Assembly (NCBI GenBank): GCA_022925895.1
Contig: JAKSYS010000009.1
Location: forward strand, 244,481-308,480
Direction of reading: 5' to 3'
DNA from: Fragilaria crotonensis
Taxonomy: Eukaryota > Bacillariophyta > Fragilariophyceae > Fragilariales > Fragilariaceae
Length of the DNA: 64,000 nucleotides
Under the pieces are notes generated by a model that saw only the letters and a program-made list of their open reading frames with translations, was not told where the DNA came from and did not search any database. Shown piece by piece: positions 43,147 through 56,169 of this stretch; position 1 is the stretch's first letter, and every line of letters starts with the position of its first letter. The position numbers and the translations under genes were made by a program.

Positions 43147-43819
43147 ATGGCGATGCGTATTGAAGACGTGCTCTATCAGCATGAGAAGCTCATGACGCCG
43201 GAAGAACTTGAAGATTTTCACCACGAACGGTCGAGAGACGCCATTGAGGAAATCCCGCGCTGGTTAGTTCATAAAACGATGGATATTCCGACACCTGATG
43301 AGTTTGACAGGGACGAGTTTGAAAGGAGGAAGCCTGCCTTTGGTCTCACGCTATCCGAGATTGAACGATTGGAGCAGCATGCTCAAAATCCAAAGTTGAC
43401 AGAAGGGGGGCAAGCGTCGATTCTTTCAGTATCTTCGCGAAAAGATGTGCGGCAGTCTCATTTCTCCTTCCGATTGTTCTACTCCATCGGATCTCATTCA
43501 GATCCTTCGCGCAGAAGTGGAATCGGGAGTTCCAGCACCTGTCCCCGAGTGGTACACCTTTTCTGACATGAGGTATGGTCCTCGTCGCTTGGGATATCGC
43601 AAATGCGATGCTCGCGGTTGTCTCAAGACGGAAACGCTCCTTGGATCTGCCTTTCCACAATGCTCGAGCTGCAAATTGGCTGCGTACTGCAGTAAGGACT
43701 GTCAGATTGCGGATTGGAAAATCCGTCACAAGGTTTTGTGCAAAAAGGCCAAGGCCGAGAAGGACAAGACTCAACGCGTCAGTGCGTTTCTCGAAGGATT
43801 TGCGCGCCAACATGAATAA
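43147..43819 (+). CDS. MYND-type zinc-finger protein, one G too many at 43405-43410
   Basis: The N-terminal frame from 43147 (MAMRIEDVLYQHEKLMTPEEL) runs into a six-G homopolymer at 43405-43410. Counting five Gs joins it directly to the downstream frame KRRFFQYLREKMCGSLI and on to the stop at 43819, a protein of about 223 aa. The C-terminal finger follows C-x4-C-x11-C-x2-C-x4-YCSKDCQ-x3-W-x2-H-x3-C, the MYND pattern, a protein-interaction zinc finger. No SET or other enzyme domain accompanies it. The single homopolymer break is very likely a sequence error. Confidence 0.82.
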
Positions 43820-43839
43820 TATAGAGAGAAGGGGGAGGG

Positions 43840-44040
43840 GAACTGGTCTATTTCAGGCTCTCGACTGTTCGAAGCAATGCGCTCATATATGGCGGCACTC
43901 ATATTCATTTGTAGCTTCTGATTGAATGGGCTTTCTACGGGATGCCCCTCACTCTGACCTACGGTATGAGTCACTAACGGTAGTATGAAGGCAACGACAA
44001 GCCATAATCTACTAGTATGCATATGAATTACATTTGCCTA
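43840..44040. repeat. Dispersed repeat, copy A
   Basis: It shares blocks with 48600-48910: GAAGCAATGCGCTCATAT, then GGCGGCACTCATATTCATTTG, then AGTCACTAA and ACAAGCCATAATCTAC. This copy is the shorter one and lacks the GTAC-rich segments of copy B. Confidence 0.8.
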
Positions 44041-44310
44041 CTCACTTGAGGATTTATAAATGGATGCCAATGGTACTCAGAACTTACACAGGTTGTATAT
44101 GATGGAAATAATCCAACAAAGTGATCGCTCGATTGATAAAAGCCTTCGGCCTCGGTCTTTCAATGACCGAATGATTCCCACAAGCTATTCGGATGATGCG
44201 CCAAGACAACGTCTAGAGTATTCGAACAATCACGAGGCACGTAAAGGTGGGCAATCGGCAGCGAATTTGGCACTCCGACGGCGATGATGCGCTGGATCCA
44301 CGGATCGAAG

Positions 44311-44685
44311 TCAAGGTTTCGCAGCGTAGGCGTCACATTGCCAAACTCCGCTAGAGTGCATGGAAGACACGAAGTTGCCAAGACGAGGAAGAGCTCCTGG
44401 TACTCGCGCATATTCGAGGACGGCTTCCTTGAAATTCTGCTCCGTCACAGGAGCAGGAAGACCAAGCGGATCAGGTGGTAGTGGCAAACCTCCTGGAGCA
44501 GCAGCTTGTGCTTGAGCCGCATGAATGGCCTGAACAAAGGCGCAAACGTTCTGCCAGGCAAACATCACGGGCGGACCATCTTCCGCGCCATCCACGAGTT
44601 TCATGATATCCTTCAAGAGGCCTTCCTCTTCATTCCCCTTCAAAACATCTTCGATCAGGATATCAACAGGGATTACGTCGGTCAT
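44311..44685 (-). CDS. Small unknown protein
   Basis: From ATG at 44685 (MTDVIPVDILIEDVLKGNEEE) a 124-aa frame with an Ala/Gln-rich helix and a Pro-rich hinge (GGLPLPPDPLGLPAPV). No family recognised. A second open minus-strand frame overlaps the end and runs to 44160 (DFDPWIQRIIAVGVPNSLP), so the true C-terminus may lie there after a one-base error or an unseen splice. Confidence 0.45.
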   Translation of the reverse strand: MTDVIPVDILIEDVLKGNEEEGLLKDIMKLVDGAEDGPPVMFAWQNVCAFVQAIHAAQAQAAAPGGLPLPPDPLGLPAPVTEQNFKEAVLEYARVPGALPRLGNFVSSMHSSGVWQCDAYAAKP

Positions 44686-45312
44686 CTTCTTGCTCTTCTT
44701 CCTACTCGTCGTTTCCTGCTGTGTTGCAACTTGCAACCGCAGTGTTAATGCTACTGTACTAGCTAGTGCCTGCGTGCCAATAAGACAATGGTACAGTACT
44801 CCGGTAACTACTGGGTGATTGAAGTAGCTTGTACAGTAAATCGGAAAATATCACATTAGAATGAGATTATCAATCTCGTTTGCTAAATCTTACTCGTTCA
44901 CTCTTCGCCTCGCCGTTTCCATCCACGCTTCGATTTAATAAACCGTTCACGCGTGATTACATCCGTTTGGCACTTTTTGATTGCGTAATATTGGAAACTC
45001 GCATCAAGAGCGGTGTGCTCCTCTCGTCCTAATCGTGATTCACCCATGACGGCTCATTTGTCGGCGAGAAAACTGTTCAACGTACCCGTTGTACCACGAA
45101 CGAACGGGCACATGAGCGAGGGTCCGTTCGTTGACTTAATACATCATTCGCAAAACGTATCATCAAATATCAGTCGTGCCATAAAAGTCATAGAAGTACT
45201 CGAGTGGGGATAGGAATATCCGTCCTTCATCATCAGACCGTTTCATCAACACAGATACCATACCTCGTACGCGAGTGCTTGAGAACAGTGCAATCGAATA
45301 CTATTTTGTCAG
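44686..45312. other. Divergent intergenic region
   Basis: Upstream of the small minus-strand gene and of the plus-strand PD-(D/E)XK-like gene. No element recognised. Confidence 0.4.
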
Positions 45313-46964
45313 ATGGACGCCGATGTTATCTCGCCTAGCTATGGTGTCGCCGCTCACCAGCAGGAGATTGCAATCGACAACAACTTCCGTCTTGAGACTC
45401 AGTCGGTTTTTGAGGATCACCAACAGAGTATTTCCTCGTTCTCAGTCATCAGTCGTTGGTACAAGCTTCGTAATCAGTTCAAAGACATGAAAGGAAAGAT
45501 TCAGCAATGGTGCCAAAATGACACGCAGACAATGGCAGATCTAGAATTTCTTGCTCCTTCCGCCTTTGGGATTGAAGGGGCAACCATTCGCTTCCAAACG
45601 TACGCCAGCGCTTCATGCGATGCCCTCACCGAGCTGAAAGAAACTTGCGAGAGTCTCGTCATTTATAAGCAAGAACTTGCCCATGCCGAGAAGCAATATG
45701 CTGTCGCTGCGAAGAAACGTACCGACGCTGACAAACAGATGGTGCCGAATGATCCCTCCGCCGAAAATGACAGTGCACTGGAATTACTCCGTATTGTGCT
45801 TGCCGCACAAGCCAATTTGGCTTCCATGTGTGCCAAGTTGGTTTTCTCCTACGCCAATTATGTTGTTGATGGTGTCAACACGATCTACTTGGCCCACTGT
45901 GTGGTCAGGGGTCTCTTAGAAGCTTTGGGGGCTGCCGGCAATGGAACTTCTTTCATTTCTCCATGGGATCACGACAACCAATCAAATGCGAGGGACGATC
46001 TCGAGGACAGATCCAGCTTTTCTCTGTTTAGAAATGTATGCCACCCTTATGAAATGGAATTGGATAAGCTTGACTTTCTTCCAACGCTGGACGCCAATCA
46101 CAAGGCGCGTCTTGGTCCATTGTACAATATTCTGAAGCTCGTTCTTGGCAGGGCGGCTTTGCTAAAAAACAAAGATAAGAATAACAACAAAAGGATTGAT
46201 GCAACGGTCAAAGGTATTAATGAATGGAAGACCGCCGATCAATCTACGACGAAGTTCTCTGCGCCTGGCTGTGAAAGTCAGGAAAGGGAAGGAACGCAAC
46301 CTGTTTTGTATGCTATCATGTCCCAGATGGTGCACGTGCTGGGCCTTGAACAGCACATTACACGAGAACAAGACATGGCAAAGGTCAAGAGTTGTTCTGC
46401 CCGACGTGTCGACTTTGTTGTGACCCAAGTGGACGAGCGCGCTATTTTGCCTGCGACGCTTGGTATTCCGATTGAAGTCAAACGAAACACTCGTAAGAAG
46501 GCAGGCGTTGCCCAGCTTTCGCTGGAGACGCTGGATCAGGTTGTCGGACGCTTGGCCAAGCGCGCCATGTTCTCGTTCGATTTTGGAGGGATCGGCGAAG
46601 ATTGTCAAGTCGTTGGCCTTGAAGTTTCCATGGGATGTCGCTGTGATTGTCCTCACACTCGGGTGTCGGAACGCGTGACGTGGAAATCACAACACAACGA
46701 ACGAAACCGGTGCCGCTCTTCGATGCAGCAACAAGGGGCCATCTCTTCGGTGAGACGGCAAAGGATGTGGAAGCCTCGTTTGATGGTGTGGAAGAACAGG
46801 AAGGTATTACTGCCGGGTTTTGTCTCCTTGCTCGCATGCTCTTGGCCGTCCACCCTGACATGGAAACATCGTTTTTAAAAACCATTCTAATTGGGAACAA
46901 AAGGAGTAGAGAAAATCTCCACTGCCATCTGGGGAGGACGAAGAGGAACCGATGGCGTCGGTGA
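45313..46964 (+). CDS. Protein with PD-(D/E)XK nuclease-like C-terminal domain, two frame breaks near 46633 and 46662
   Basis: The main frame starts at 45313 (MDADVISPSYGVAAHQQEIAI) and is helical for about 300 residues. Then comes a nuclease-like core: ARRVDFVVTQVDE, about 16 residues, IPIEVKRNTRKK, then a Gln/Leu-rich helix (LSLETLDQVVGRLAKRA). The D...EVK spacing fits the PD-(D/E)XK fold, though I cannot test the fold. Past 46633 the frame changes twice at GGG runs; the third frame reads VGTRDVEITTQRTKPVPLFD and ends at 46964. The family looks lineage-specific. Nuclease activity is inference from one motif. Confidence 0.6.
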
Positions 46965-47300
46965 AATCTTCGCTATCACTGTGCTCAACGCGAAGCCACA
47001 GGTCTATTTGTGAAACCTATCTTTCGTGATTCCGTTCCAGTAGCTCATCGTTCCCATTGTGCTTCTTAATTACTACTATCGAACACAAAACGTGAAGAAA
47101 TAAGACATACCTTTTTCAAACTCAGCCCCAAATCTTTCGCATGACGACCAGGTGAAGATAGCTTGCTGCGTGTCCACCTAGATAGCTTGCTGCGTGTCCC
47201 CCTAACTAGATGCCATGCAGTAGTCAAGGAAAACACATCTGGGCCGAACCGAACCATCGTCAACCAGAGGTATGATCCCAATTCAAGCAACCGCATCCGG
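46965..47300. other. Spacer between convergent genes
   Basis: Contains two close copies of a 20-bp word, AGATAGCTTGCTGCGTGTCC, at 47156-47175 and 47180-47199. Nothing else is recognised. Confidence 0.5.
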
Positions 47301-48253
47301 TTATACAAAAATTGAACGACTTGGAAAATCGAATCTTGAGCAACTTGTGAGCTCATTATACAGAGTAGTATCCAGTTGATTCAATTGCAAGATTCGCTGT
47401 TTCGTTTCTTCCGGTACTACCAGCGGCCATTGTTTGTTCGCTGCGGCCGATTCATTGGTACACCATGCAGTTTGTCGTGGTCTGGCAATGCCTTTCACAG
47501 CAAACAACGTTTCAAGAGACCGGACGTATTCTGGATTCTTGAGCCATTCGATGACAATAACAAGATTGTAAGAAAACATGACCTCACGTGCCCGGTAGAG
47601 AAACGACTCCTCAACATCGTCTCGAGACCAGCATGCATTTGATTCGTTGAAAGGACCTTCATCCCAGCATAATCCGGTCGACCATTTCGCATAGCAGTTG
47701 TGGGAGCATTCCCACAAAGCGTCGTCTGTCGCGCGGTTGGGAGATTCAACAAAGTCATGTAGCGAAAATCTCATGTTATTCAAAGTTGGTATAAAGGCTG
47801 AGTTTGTGAGGAGATCACAAGCCATCGCCCTTCGTATTTGTAGTGACTCAGCAAACGTGCTGTAGGTTCGCGGATATGGGTCACCAACAACGTCTTGTTA
47901 TCGGCTTCTTCCGGCAAAAGCGGCAGTCGTGCTTCATTGGATTCGAATTCAAGATCGTATTTATGGGCAACCCTGCACAGATATGCCCAGATGCTGGTTC
48001 CGCCAGCCTTTCGCATGTGAAGGAGGACAATCTTTTCTATCTTCGACCCAACCAATCCAATTCCTCGGTGGTGATTGAAGGTACATGCTGGAGACCGGTT
48101 ATCCTTTGCTCCTCGTGAATGGTTAGCCATTTCTGCTCTTTTCATTAATTTTTCACCATTCATTTCTGGGGAAGACTGTTCCCTTGCGATGAAGGCTGCA
48201 ATAGTTATGGCAGCGAATATTGTGGCGAACAACAGGGCTCGATGATACGACAT
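47301..48253 (-). CDS. Type II membrane sulfotransferase-like protein, one missing base near 47822
   Basis: Transfers sulfate from PAPS, probably to glycans in the Golgi. ATG at 48253 gives MSYHRALLFATIFAAITIAAFI, a signal-anchor helix. The PAPS 5'-phosphosulfate loop reads KIVLLHMRKAGGTSI and the 3'-phosphate site HIREPTARLLSHYKYEGRW. At TGG-CTTG (47821-47824) the frame stops soon after, and adding one G restores ACDLLTNSAF, then NNMRFSLHDFVESP and a C-terminal half with Cys-rich loops (HNCYAKWSTGLCWDEG). The downstream frame ends at 47301. Total about 317 aa, normal for this family. The acceptor is unknown; sulfated cell-surface polysaccharide is a guess. Confidence 0.8.
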
Positions 48254-48599
48254 TGCAAGATTGTGGCGCGGCCCTGATTGTTGAAACAACAGTATTCGCC
48301 GACCGGTACTAGTCGTCCACCGAAGCTATCTCTGTATCTATCCAGACAACAGATTTGCGAAGTTAACAAAACAGGGAGCCCGTCAGCGGCAGCGGGGGCG
48401 GACGGTCCCACGCACTCACTCCGATCTTGAATCGGCAGGTACGACACACTTTACTCAAGAATACAGTACAACAGCAAACAGTGGCGTTTGAATGGAATAA
48501 TAATAACCCGAATCAGCAGTTTCCCATAGTTGGTTGTTTCACCGTACCCCAAGCCGTCGCGACAACATGAAACATGAATGATACAGAGAGGTGGGAGGC

Positions 48600-48910
48600 G
48601 GCGGTCATTTTCAGGCGCTCTATGTTACTGTTTCGAAGCGATGCGCTCATATGCGTGGCGGCACTCACATTCATTTGTACTCCAGTACAAGTACATATGT
48701 CAGCTAGCTTCTGATGGCACTGGCTCTTATGACATACCATTGGATTTCATCACGCAGACCCATGGTATCAGTCACTAATGTATGCCTGGTACTAGTACTC
48801 CCTTCCGGTATTCATTGTACAGTATGTGAGGCTTCAGAAAGATACAGTACTGGTATGCATATGCAATAGGAGCGAAGACAAGCCAGAATCTACCGTTGAA
48901 CTAATACACT
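48600..48910. repeat. Dispersed repeat, copy B with GTAC-rich inserts
   Basis: Homologous to 43840-44040 over several blocks in the same order and orientation. Where copy A has ATTCATTTGTAGCTTCTG, this copy has about 28 extra bases rich in GTAC between ATTCATTTGTA and GCTTCTG. Further GTAC-containing inserts lie near 48790-48850. Confidence 0.8.
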
Positions 48911-49231
48911 ACCGTAGAAACGGTACCAGGCATTGTAGCACATGCTTGAATAACGTTTGCCTTATTTCAGCCCAGTCTCCAAAAACAGGTACCGGTACTG
49001 TACATCTGTACATACTGCACCTATACCCCAACATACACAGTATATGGCTGGTTTCACGAGTTGAGAACATGTAGTAGAAATTGTGTAGGGATGGTACAAC
49101 ATTAAGTGACATCACGGAGTGATTTCTGATCTGGCATACTCGTTCATTCGAACAACACGATCGGCATCGCACAAAAAACAGGGCTGCTGACCATGATAAT
49201 CGAATGACTATTTCATCATCTTCCAGTCATC

Positions 49232-49306
49232 ATCAGCCCCGCCTCTTTTGACATAACTTCAATAAACCAAGCAAGGAAGGCACTTGCCGAAAAAGGCGGG
49301 GCTGAT
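49232..49306. repeat. Inverted repeat able to form a hairpin
   Basis: ATCAGCCCCGCCTCTTTT at 49232-49249 pairs with AAAAAGGCGGGGCTGAT ending near 49305, allowing one bulge, around a loop of about 40 bases. It could be a tiny MITE or a structured RNA; no flanking duplication is clear. Confidence 0.55.
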
Positions 49307-52300
49307 TGGCCGTCATGAAGACGCTACAGGTGTTTTACCAGGACCAGAGGTTATGACGTACAAAGCGCACGTAAACGATCCTGAACATTGATCATCCCAG
49401 ATTTCAAGGGTACAGTTGTTGGTTTCGGATTAACAGAGCTAGGAAGTATGAAATTAGAATTAATAGTATGTAGTGATATAACAGTATGCTGTACGTAAAT
49501 GTCCGCACCGGAGCGCTTTTCAGAGTCCAGCATCAATGGGGAAATGTGAGTTGATACACATCAAATCTGGAAGAGCTTGCATGTAGAACAATCTTGAGAT
49601 CGCTGATTTCCTTTGCTGCCACCTTTGCTGCCAAGTTAGCAGCCGGCAACATTGTTGAGAAAGCCGCCCGTGTTGCCGGCAACCACCGTGAGGTCCGTTT
49701 CCTGTTGTTAGCACTGACGACTGCTGGCAACAAAATTACCATCATTTCAACGACAGACAACTGGGCTAGTAAGAGAGGGAACAAGAATACCGGTCAAATT
49801 GAACCCACGTCAATCATAATCACTCGTGCCATTCCTGGTGCACCCAAGGAAGTGATGCTGATCGACTGCTGGGGTTGTGCACAACCCACAACAAGGGATT
49901 CGTTGGCTGTCGGCCTTAGTACGCTCACAATATTCTCTTTGGTCAGACAAAAGAGTGGAAGCCTTGTCTTGACCACAATGTAGCATCACTCGCGCACTCA
50001 ATGGCAAACCTTTCCCAGGGCTGTATCCCCTGCTGGACAGGTTTTTTAAACCACTATGCAGTGTTGGAAGAGGTCAAAAACAGCGGATTCACGACGACTA
50101 AAAACGGCGTTGATGGCGCTCTTTGAACCATGGAAGCTTCCTTCTGAAGTCAAGGAGGCGCTCCTCAGTGCCATTCCGCGCCCACTGACAACGCCACGCC
50201 AATGGGAATGGGAGGTATTCCAGTCGGGAAGATGCCCACTGATGATTCCGCATTACCACTCCATACGAACGACGACATGTGTAGATGCAAGGCAACCCTT
50301 GAATTCAGCCCAACTACGCTTACGCTTCCACTGATTGAGCGTCTTATTTAGGCGTTCAAAACCCAGTGAATGCTTTTGCACCGACGCTTGAGAGGTGTGT
50401 CTTCGTAAGGAATGACACAAAAGAAGCAGCGCAAGAAGAATAACAGGTTGTGGTATGGATTATGGAGATGTGATACGAGTACGTGTGAGAGGTCCATTTT
50501 GGGGCTTCAACTAAATTTTTAGATTACGGAGTCTACGTGCCTCTAGGATTTGCAGGCGCAGGATGAACCCAGCCATAAGTGCGCGGCAGAATGGTAGAAA
50601 AAATCTGGCGTAACAAAACAAGTTCGACTCTCGTCATTAGGCAATACAGACGACAAGATCAGATTGCCATCGAGGGAATCAGCCGATGGCATCCAATTTC
50701 TTTAATTTTATTGTCTCCGAACGTTGGATGGAGCAGCGCAGCTCTCGCTGATTCTTCTTGTGGACACTGTTACAATACTGCGCCACTTGAGTGCGATGCC
50801 ACCATCTCAGTGGTTGCAATGAAGGACGTGGGGCACCGTCGACTTTGAAGACGCTGATGATCTCATGTCGTTTCTCTGGCTCCGGTACGGTTCTAGCCAC
50901 ATTTCGAGACGACCCCTAAAGCGAAAGTAAGGGGCAATCGGACATGAGACATGAGTGCCACGTCAAGTTAAGTTCATCCTCTCGCCTAGCCAATCAGTTT
51001 GGTGCGACGATGTCATTCTCCTCCAGTTTGTGAGGCCTGGGAATTCAAAGTCATACGCTCTCCCTTCTCTCAACTTCAAAGCGAGCTATTTGTCGACGAT
51101 GATCCCGACGTTGACGCTGAAAACTTCCGATTGATTTTAACTTGCAGATGCCTAGCGCTGCCAGAACCGCATTGGTCCTTAGTGGCTTCGTTTCGTCGAT
51201 AAGGGAGAACGAGGTGTGCCGTAGATCTGCCGCCATGGTTGGAGAGCCTCCACTCCAAGGCCATGGACGAATATCCTAAGCATGCCCGTGCCACCATTCT
51301 GTGAAATGCAGCGCATCATACATGTCCGACCCAAGGTTCCAAAAATAGGAAGCGCGTCGTCAATCGCATTCGAGGACAGGACGAAGAGGACTTCTGGCAT
51401 CGATTCAGACACTCGCGCCGTCGGCGATCGCATCTATTTTCTCGTTTCGACAAGCTTGAGTATAAAGGGCATGCTGGACCCCTGTGGAAGTCTCTTTGTC
51501 AACTCACCATACTTTCGAGCGATTGATGATGTTGACAATGCCGCACACGATAAACGACTTCGCGACATGCTAGTAGTGCAGTTGAAGAAGAACGCTACCG
51601 GTAGACACCGTAGTCACCACTAAAACGATGAAGGGATTCAAAATCCGACTTTGCAAAGGGAGATTGAGTCGAGGTTTCACTGGATTTGGCGGCAAGTACC
51701 AGCAAGGTCAAGGCGGACGTTTAGCTTGTGGAGAGGAGACGTGTGCAAGTGCGGTAGCGGCTAGAGCTTATTCATTACCCTCAGGCTTGCGTGTCGAGTG
51801 ATTTGCTCCTGAATCCGTTCATTATTCCAGGGATCTTTTGCATTCGTTAAGTGGACACAACTACAGATTGGCTTTTTGGCTGATGTTTGTGTTGACGACG
51901 GCATGCACATGATGGATCCATCGTACTTGGAAACAATTGAGAAAGCGCACGAATTTGTGTTTGTTTCGAATCGACGGACCGATCAGATTCGAAGTGTTGC
52001 TTGTCGTCAGTTGATTCATTGTGTCACAGGTGCAATTTTGGCTCGACTGGTTGTGGACAAAAAGGGTTGGTGATCCTTACAGTTATTTTGAACATACGGC
52101 GGAGTTGTGACAAAACATTTCATGGTCATAGGTACGTCTCTTGTTGCGAGAATTCATTCGTTCGCGAGGCCCTTTGTTAAGTCAGCAGTTTCGAACAGGT
52201 TTTTGTTTTGAAGCGAGCAATTGCTTCGTACGCGTTTCTCTGTAAGCATCGACACGGATTTGCACCGTAACAACAGTTCAGCTTGGGAGGCAAACAATCA

Positions 52301-52328
52301 TCAACTAGATAATTATTTTAGAATAATA

Positions 52329-53313
<985 letters not shown>

Positions 53314-56169
53314 TCTTTTTTTAATGATTCGTATCTCATATTGGAGAAGCAAATGATGGTAGCTCCTTCATGACTTGACTATGAGTCAACTGCTCCATGT
53401 GAAATGGCGTCTCCGAGAAAGAGGCACAGTACTATACTGTGACTGCAGGTAGTACTTGGAATCATGCGTTCCAAATTTGGTGGATCGGTTCGTCCATACA
53501 ACCATAGAGTCCTAGTATCGGTGACCTGAATTGACTGAAGAAGTTGAATCTGGCGCTTATCACATTCGCGCATTCAAATTGATCCCAGCATCGTGGTTCT
53601 TCTTCATTTGCTCATCGGTAGTAGACCGATTGGAGTGTGGACCGAAATGGCGAGTACAGTGTACAATGCACTTCAAGGACATCGAGAACTCAGAGTACAA
53701 TGTGCCAGTATCCGGCAACCGGTACTAGTACCAGGTACCGCTATGGGCAGAGGTGTCTTTATTGCCTAAAGACAGGAAAATCTCAAAAAAGGGATTATGG
53801 TAGCCACTGTATATAGCTCTCGTCCAAAATAAATCAAAGGATTAAATGTTTTGTCAGTTGTACACTCTGAAATCTGCACCCAGCCATAGAAGACGACACG
53901 GGACGAGATAACTTTCCGCAGCATGCATGCATGGGGGCCATGGGACAATTGTTCTTTGAATTGTGTCGACCAATTTGAGCTGTGGCGGCCCAGACATGTA
54001 TCTGAATTTCAATTGTACATCAGTGGTGATCGCAAATGCAAATGTGAATGGCAACAACAAGCATCAAGATGGTTTGTGACCCTTGCTTCTCCTCACTCCA
54101 ATTCTGTATTCACACGTGTAACATAAAGGCAGCTTTTGCGATCATGATGTAATCCGTACAAGTACCAGGTACCAGTACGCATGTACTCCAGTATAGGTCG
54201 GTGAAATGATCTACTGTACGACTGGTATGCCATGTACTGCTGTTGCTTTTTCACTGTACAGTACATGTACGCTTCCGTACATACCCATTTTTCAGTCGTT
54301 GTTCAGACCCACATCCCACATGTCACAAGTCATCGAGGACCACGTTCGACGTGCGAGTTCAGTGTTCAGTCATTGTCATCGAGTCGAGAGGTCGGTAAAC
54401 TGATTGCTGACACATCTCGTCTTCTCATAGTTGACTGTTTTGCGTGTTGACACTTGGTAATTCGCTCTCATGCCCGAGTTCCATGTTGTCGGAACAGGTG
54501 GTGCTGCTGCTCGAAGGTCAAGGTCAGTTGAAGCAGCCGTCATTGTCAGTCGACTCATCACACTGATCTCCGATTGTGCTCACCTCCTTGTATCATTCAA
54601 TAGTAACATCTCACTTTGCTCTTGAAGGTCTTTTCGTTCCTTGTCGTGCCTCGTGATTGTGTGCTGCTGTGGTGACCTTGTGTCAGAGTGTAGCTACTAT
54701 AGGTAAATTCCGACTTGCACTGCGCCCGCGTATGCCATATTTGGATCTCATGGACCAAAATTACGGCCTGGCTAACTTGAGGTTGTTTTGGAGGACGTAG
54801 ATCTGGCAACGGAGGTTTGGAAAGTGTCTCAATAATGTCGGTACAGGTGCATTGGAAACGAGGGATCAGAACCTCGTCTCGTTTGCCGCATTCCCGCGGT
54901 CTGGTAGGTTGCGTGTGATTGCGTTGGGAGGCTGTGCTTTGGCGTTCATGACCATCGTCGTTGCTTATTGCTCAGCTATCCCAATGTTTTGAAAAATGGG
55001 CGTGTCGCCGCCGCCGCAATAGCTGATGCTTCGACTGTGTCTCGCATCTGATTGACGACACACGTTATCAGCGAATTCTTCCGTAGATGGTCGTGTCTTA
55101 TGGTGACTCCCCCTTGCATGCTTCGCAGGTACGACGCCACGAAGGTTTTCTTTTCCCCCTCGAGTCTTATTGTCGATTTCGGAGAGCAAGTGCATGTACT
55201 ATGAAAGGCGACTACATGTGGTGATCGAGGAATACTGATGCGTGTTGATGCATACCAGAAACCGATGGATTGTCGCTTCATGCATGCCCTCGATGATGTG
55301 TCAGATCTATCCTTGTCCTGGGGCAGGGTAGTGGATATCATGTTGGATGACCCCCCAACATACACACACACACATGAACCTGCTTGGTGTCATTTCTTGA
55401 TCGCCGTGACCGGTTCCGATTGGTTTTTGCTCGCCTGCTGTACTACTAGGTGCATGCCGAGCACTGTGGTACTACGATACTTGACAATCCACCAATCTTG
55501 ACTCTAGACGGAAAGGGTTTCGGCCTTGACCATGCACTGGATCCTCTATTAAAAAGGGGGACATGCCCAAGAGATGGTGGCGATGTGCCAGATAATTGTC
55601 AGTGCATATTTCATTCTTGCTACTGTGCAACCGCATAATCGCGCACAGTCTACTATCTACAGTCGTTGACATGCATGACGCATGCGCAACTCCGACTAGT
55701 TTAGCTTAAGGCCGATGTACTCCATCGGCTCACAACTTTAACTTAGCCTAAAACTATTACCTCCACTGCATTCTTGCCGGTCTACGATCGTAAGGGTGAA
55801 GAGGTACAGTTATTGCTTCGTCCACACCAACGACTCACGACATCACCATCGCTGCATCGATACCATCGCGACGCGCACCTCTCGATACCGCCGCGCTCTT
55901 GTTTATTGTGCTGTCGTGTTCTCCTCTTCTGTTCCAGTCGGTTCTGCACTAACTCGACTCCCAAGCGAGTCAACGTATGTGGAGCCGCCGTACTAGAGAG
56001 GGTCTCACAGGTTATGAGCCCAAAACATACGATTGAATTCTGCGCCCACTCCGAATAAGTTCGTGTTCTTCCGTGTTCTCTGTGTCACACGATACTAAGA
56101 ACCACGTAACCACTCCGATTCGGGAATCATCCATCCAGGACCGCATATTTCTGAAGACCTGATATTGAC
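53314..56169. other. 2.9-kb region without a supported gene
   Basis: GTAC-rich patches near 53400-53740 and 54160-54290. Short frames in all six readings lack motifs. The part from about 55700 to 56169 is the upstream region of the gag-like gene; no LTR or primer-binding site was found there by eye. Confidence 0.4.

Larger units (their letters stand above)
48254..52328. other. 4-kb region without a supported gene
   Basis: It contains a dispersed repeat copy (48600-48910), GTAC-rich words to 49060, a hairpin at 49232-49306 and several short plus-strand frames (49594-49983, 50056-50334, 51282-51623, 51876-52073). The last reads DDGMHMMDPSYLETIEKAHE, which looks protein-like but matches no family I know. 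None has clear splice partners, so none is called. Confidence 0.4.

Noticed and set aside
49594-52073. Run of four plus-strand frames that could be exons
   Set aside because: No conserved motif and no consistent splice phases found by eye; kept as an uncalled region.
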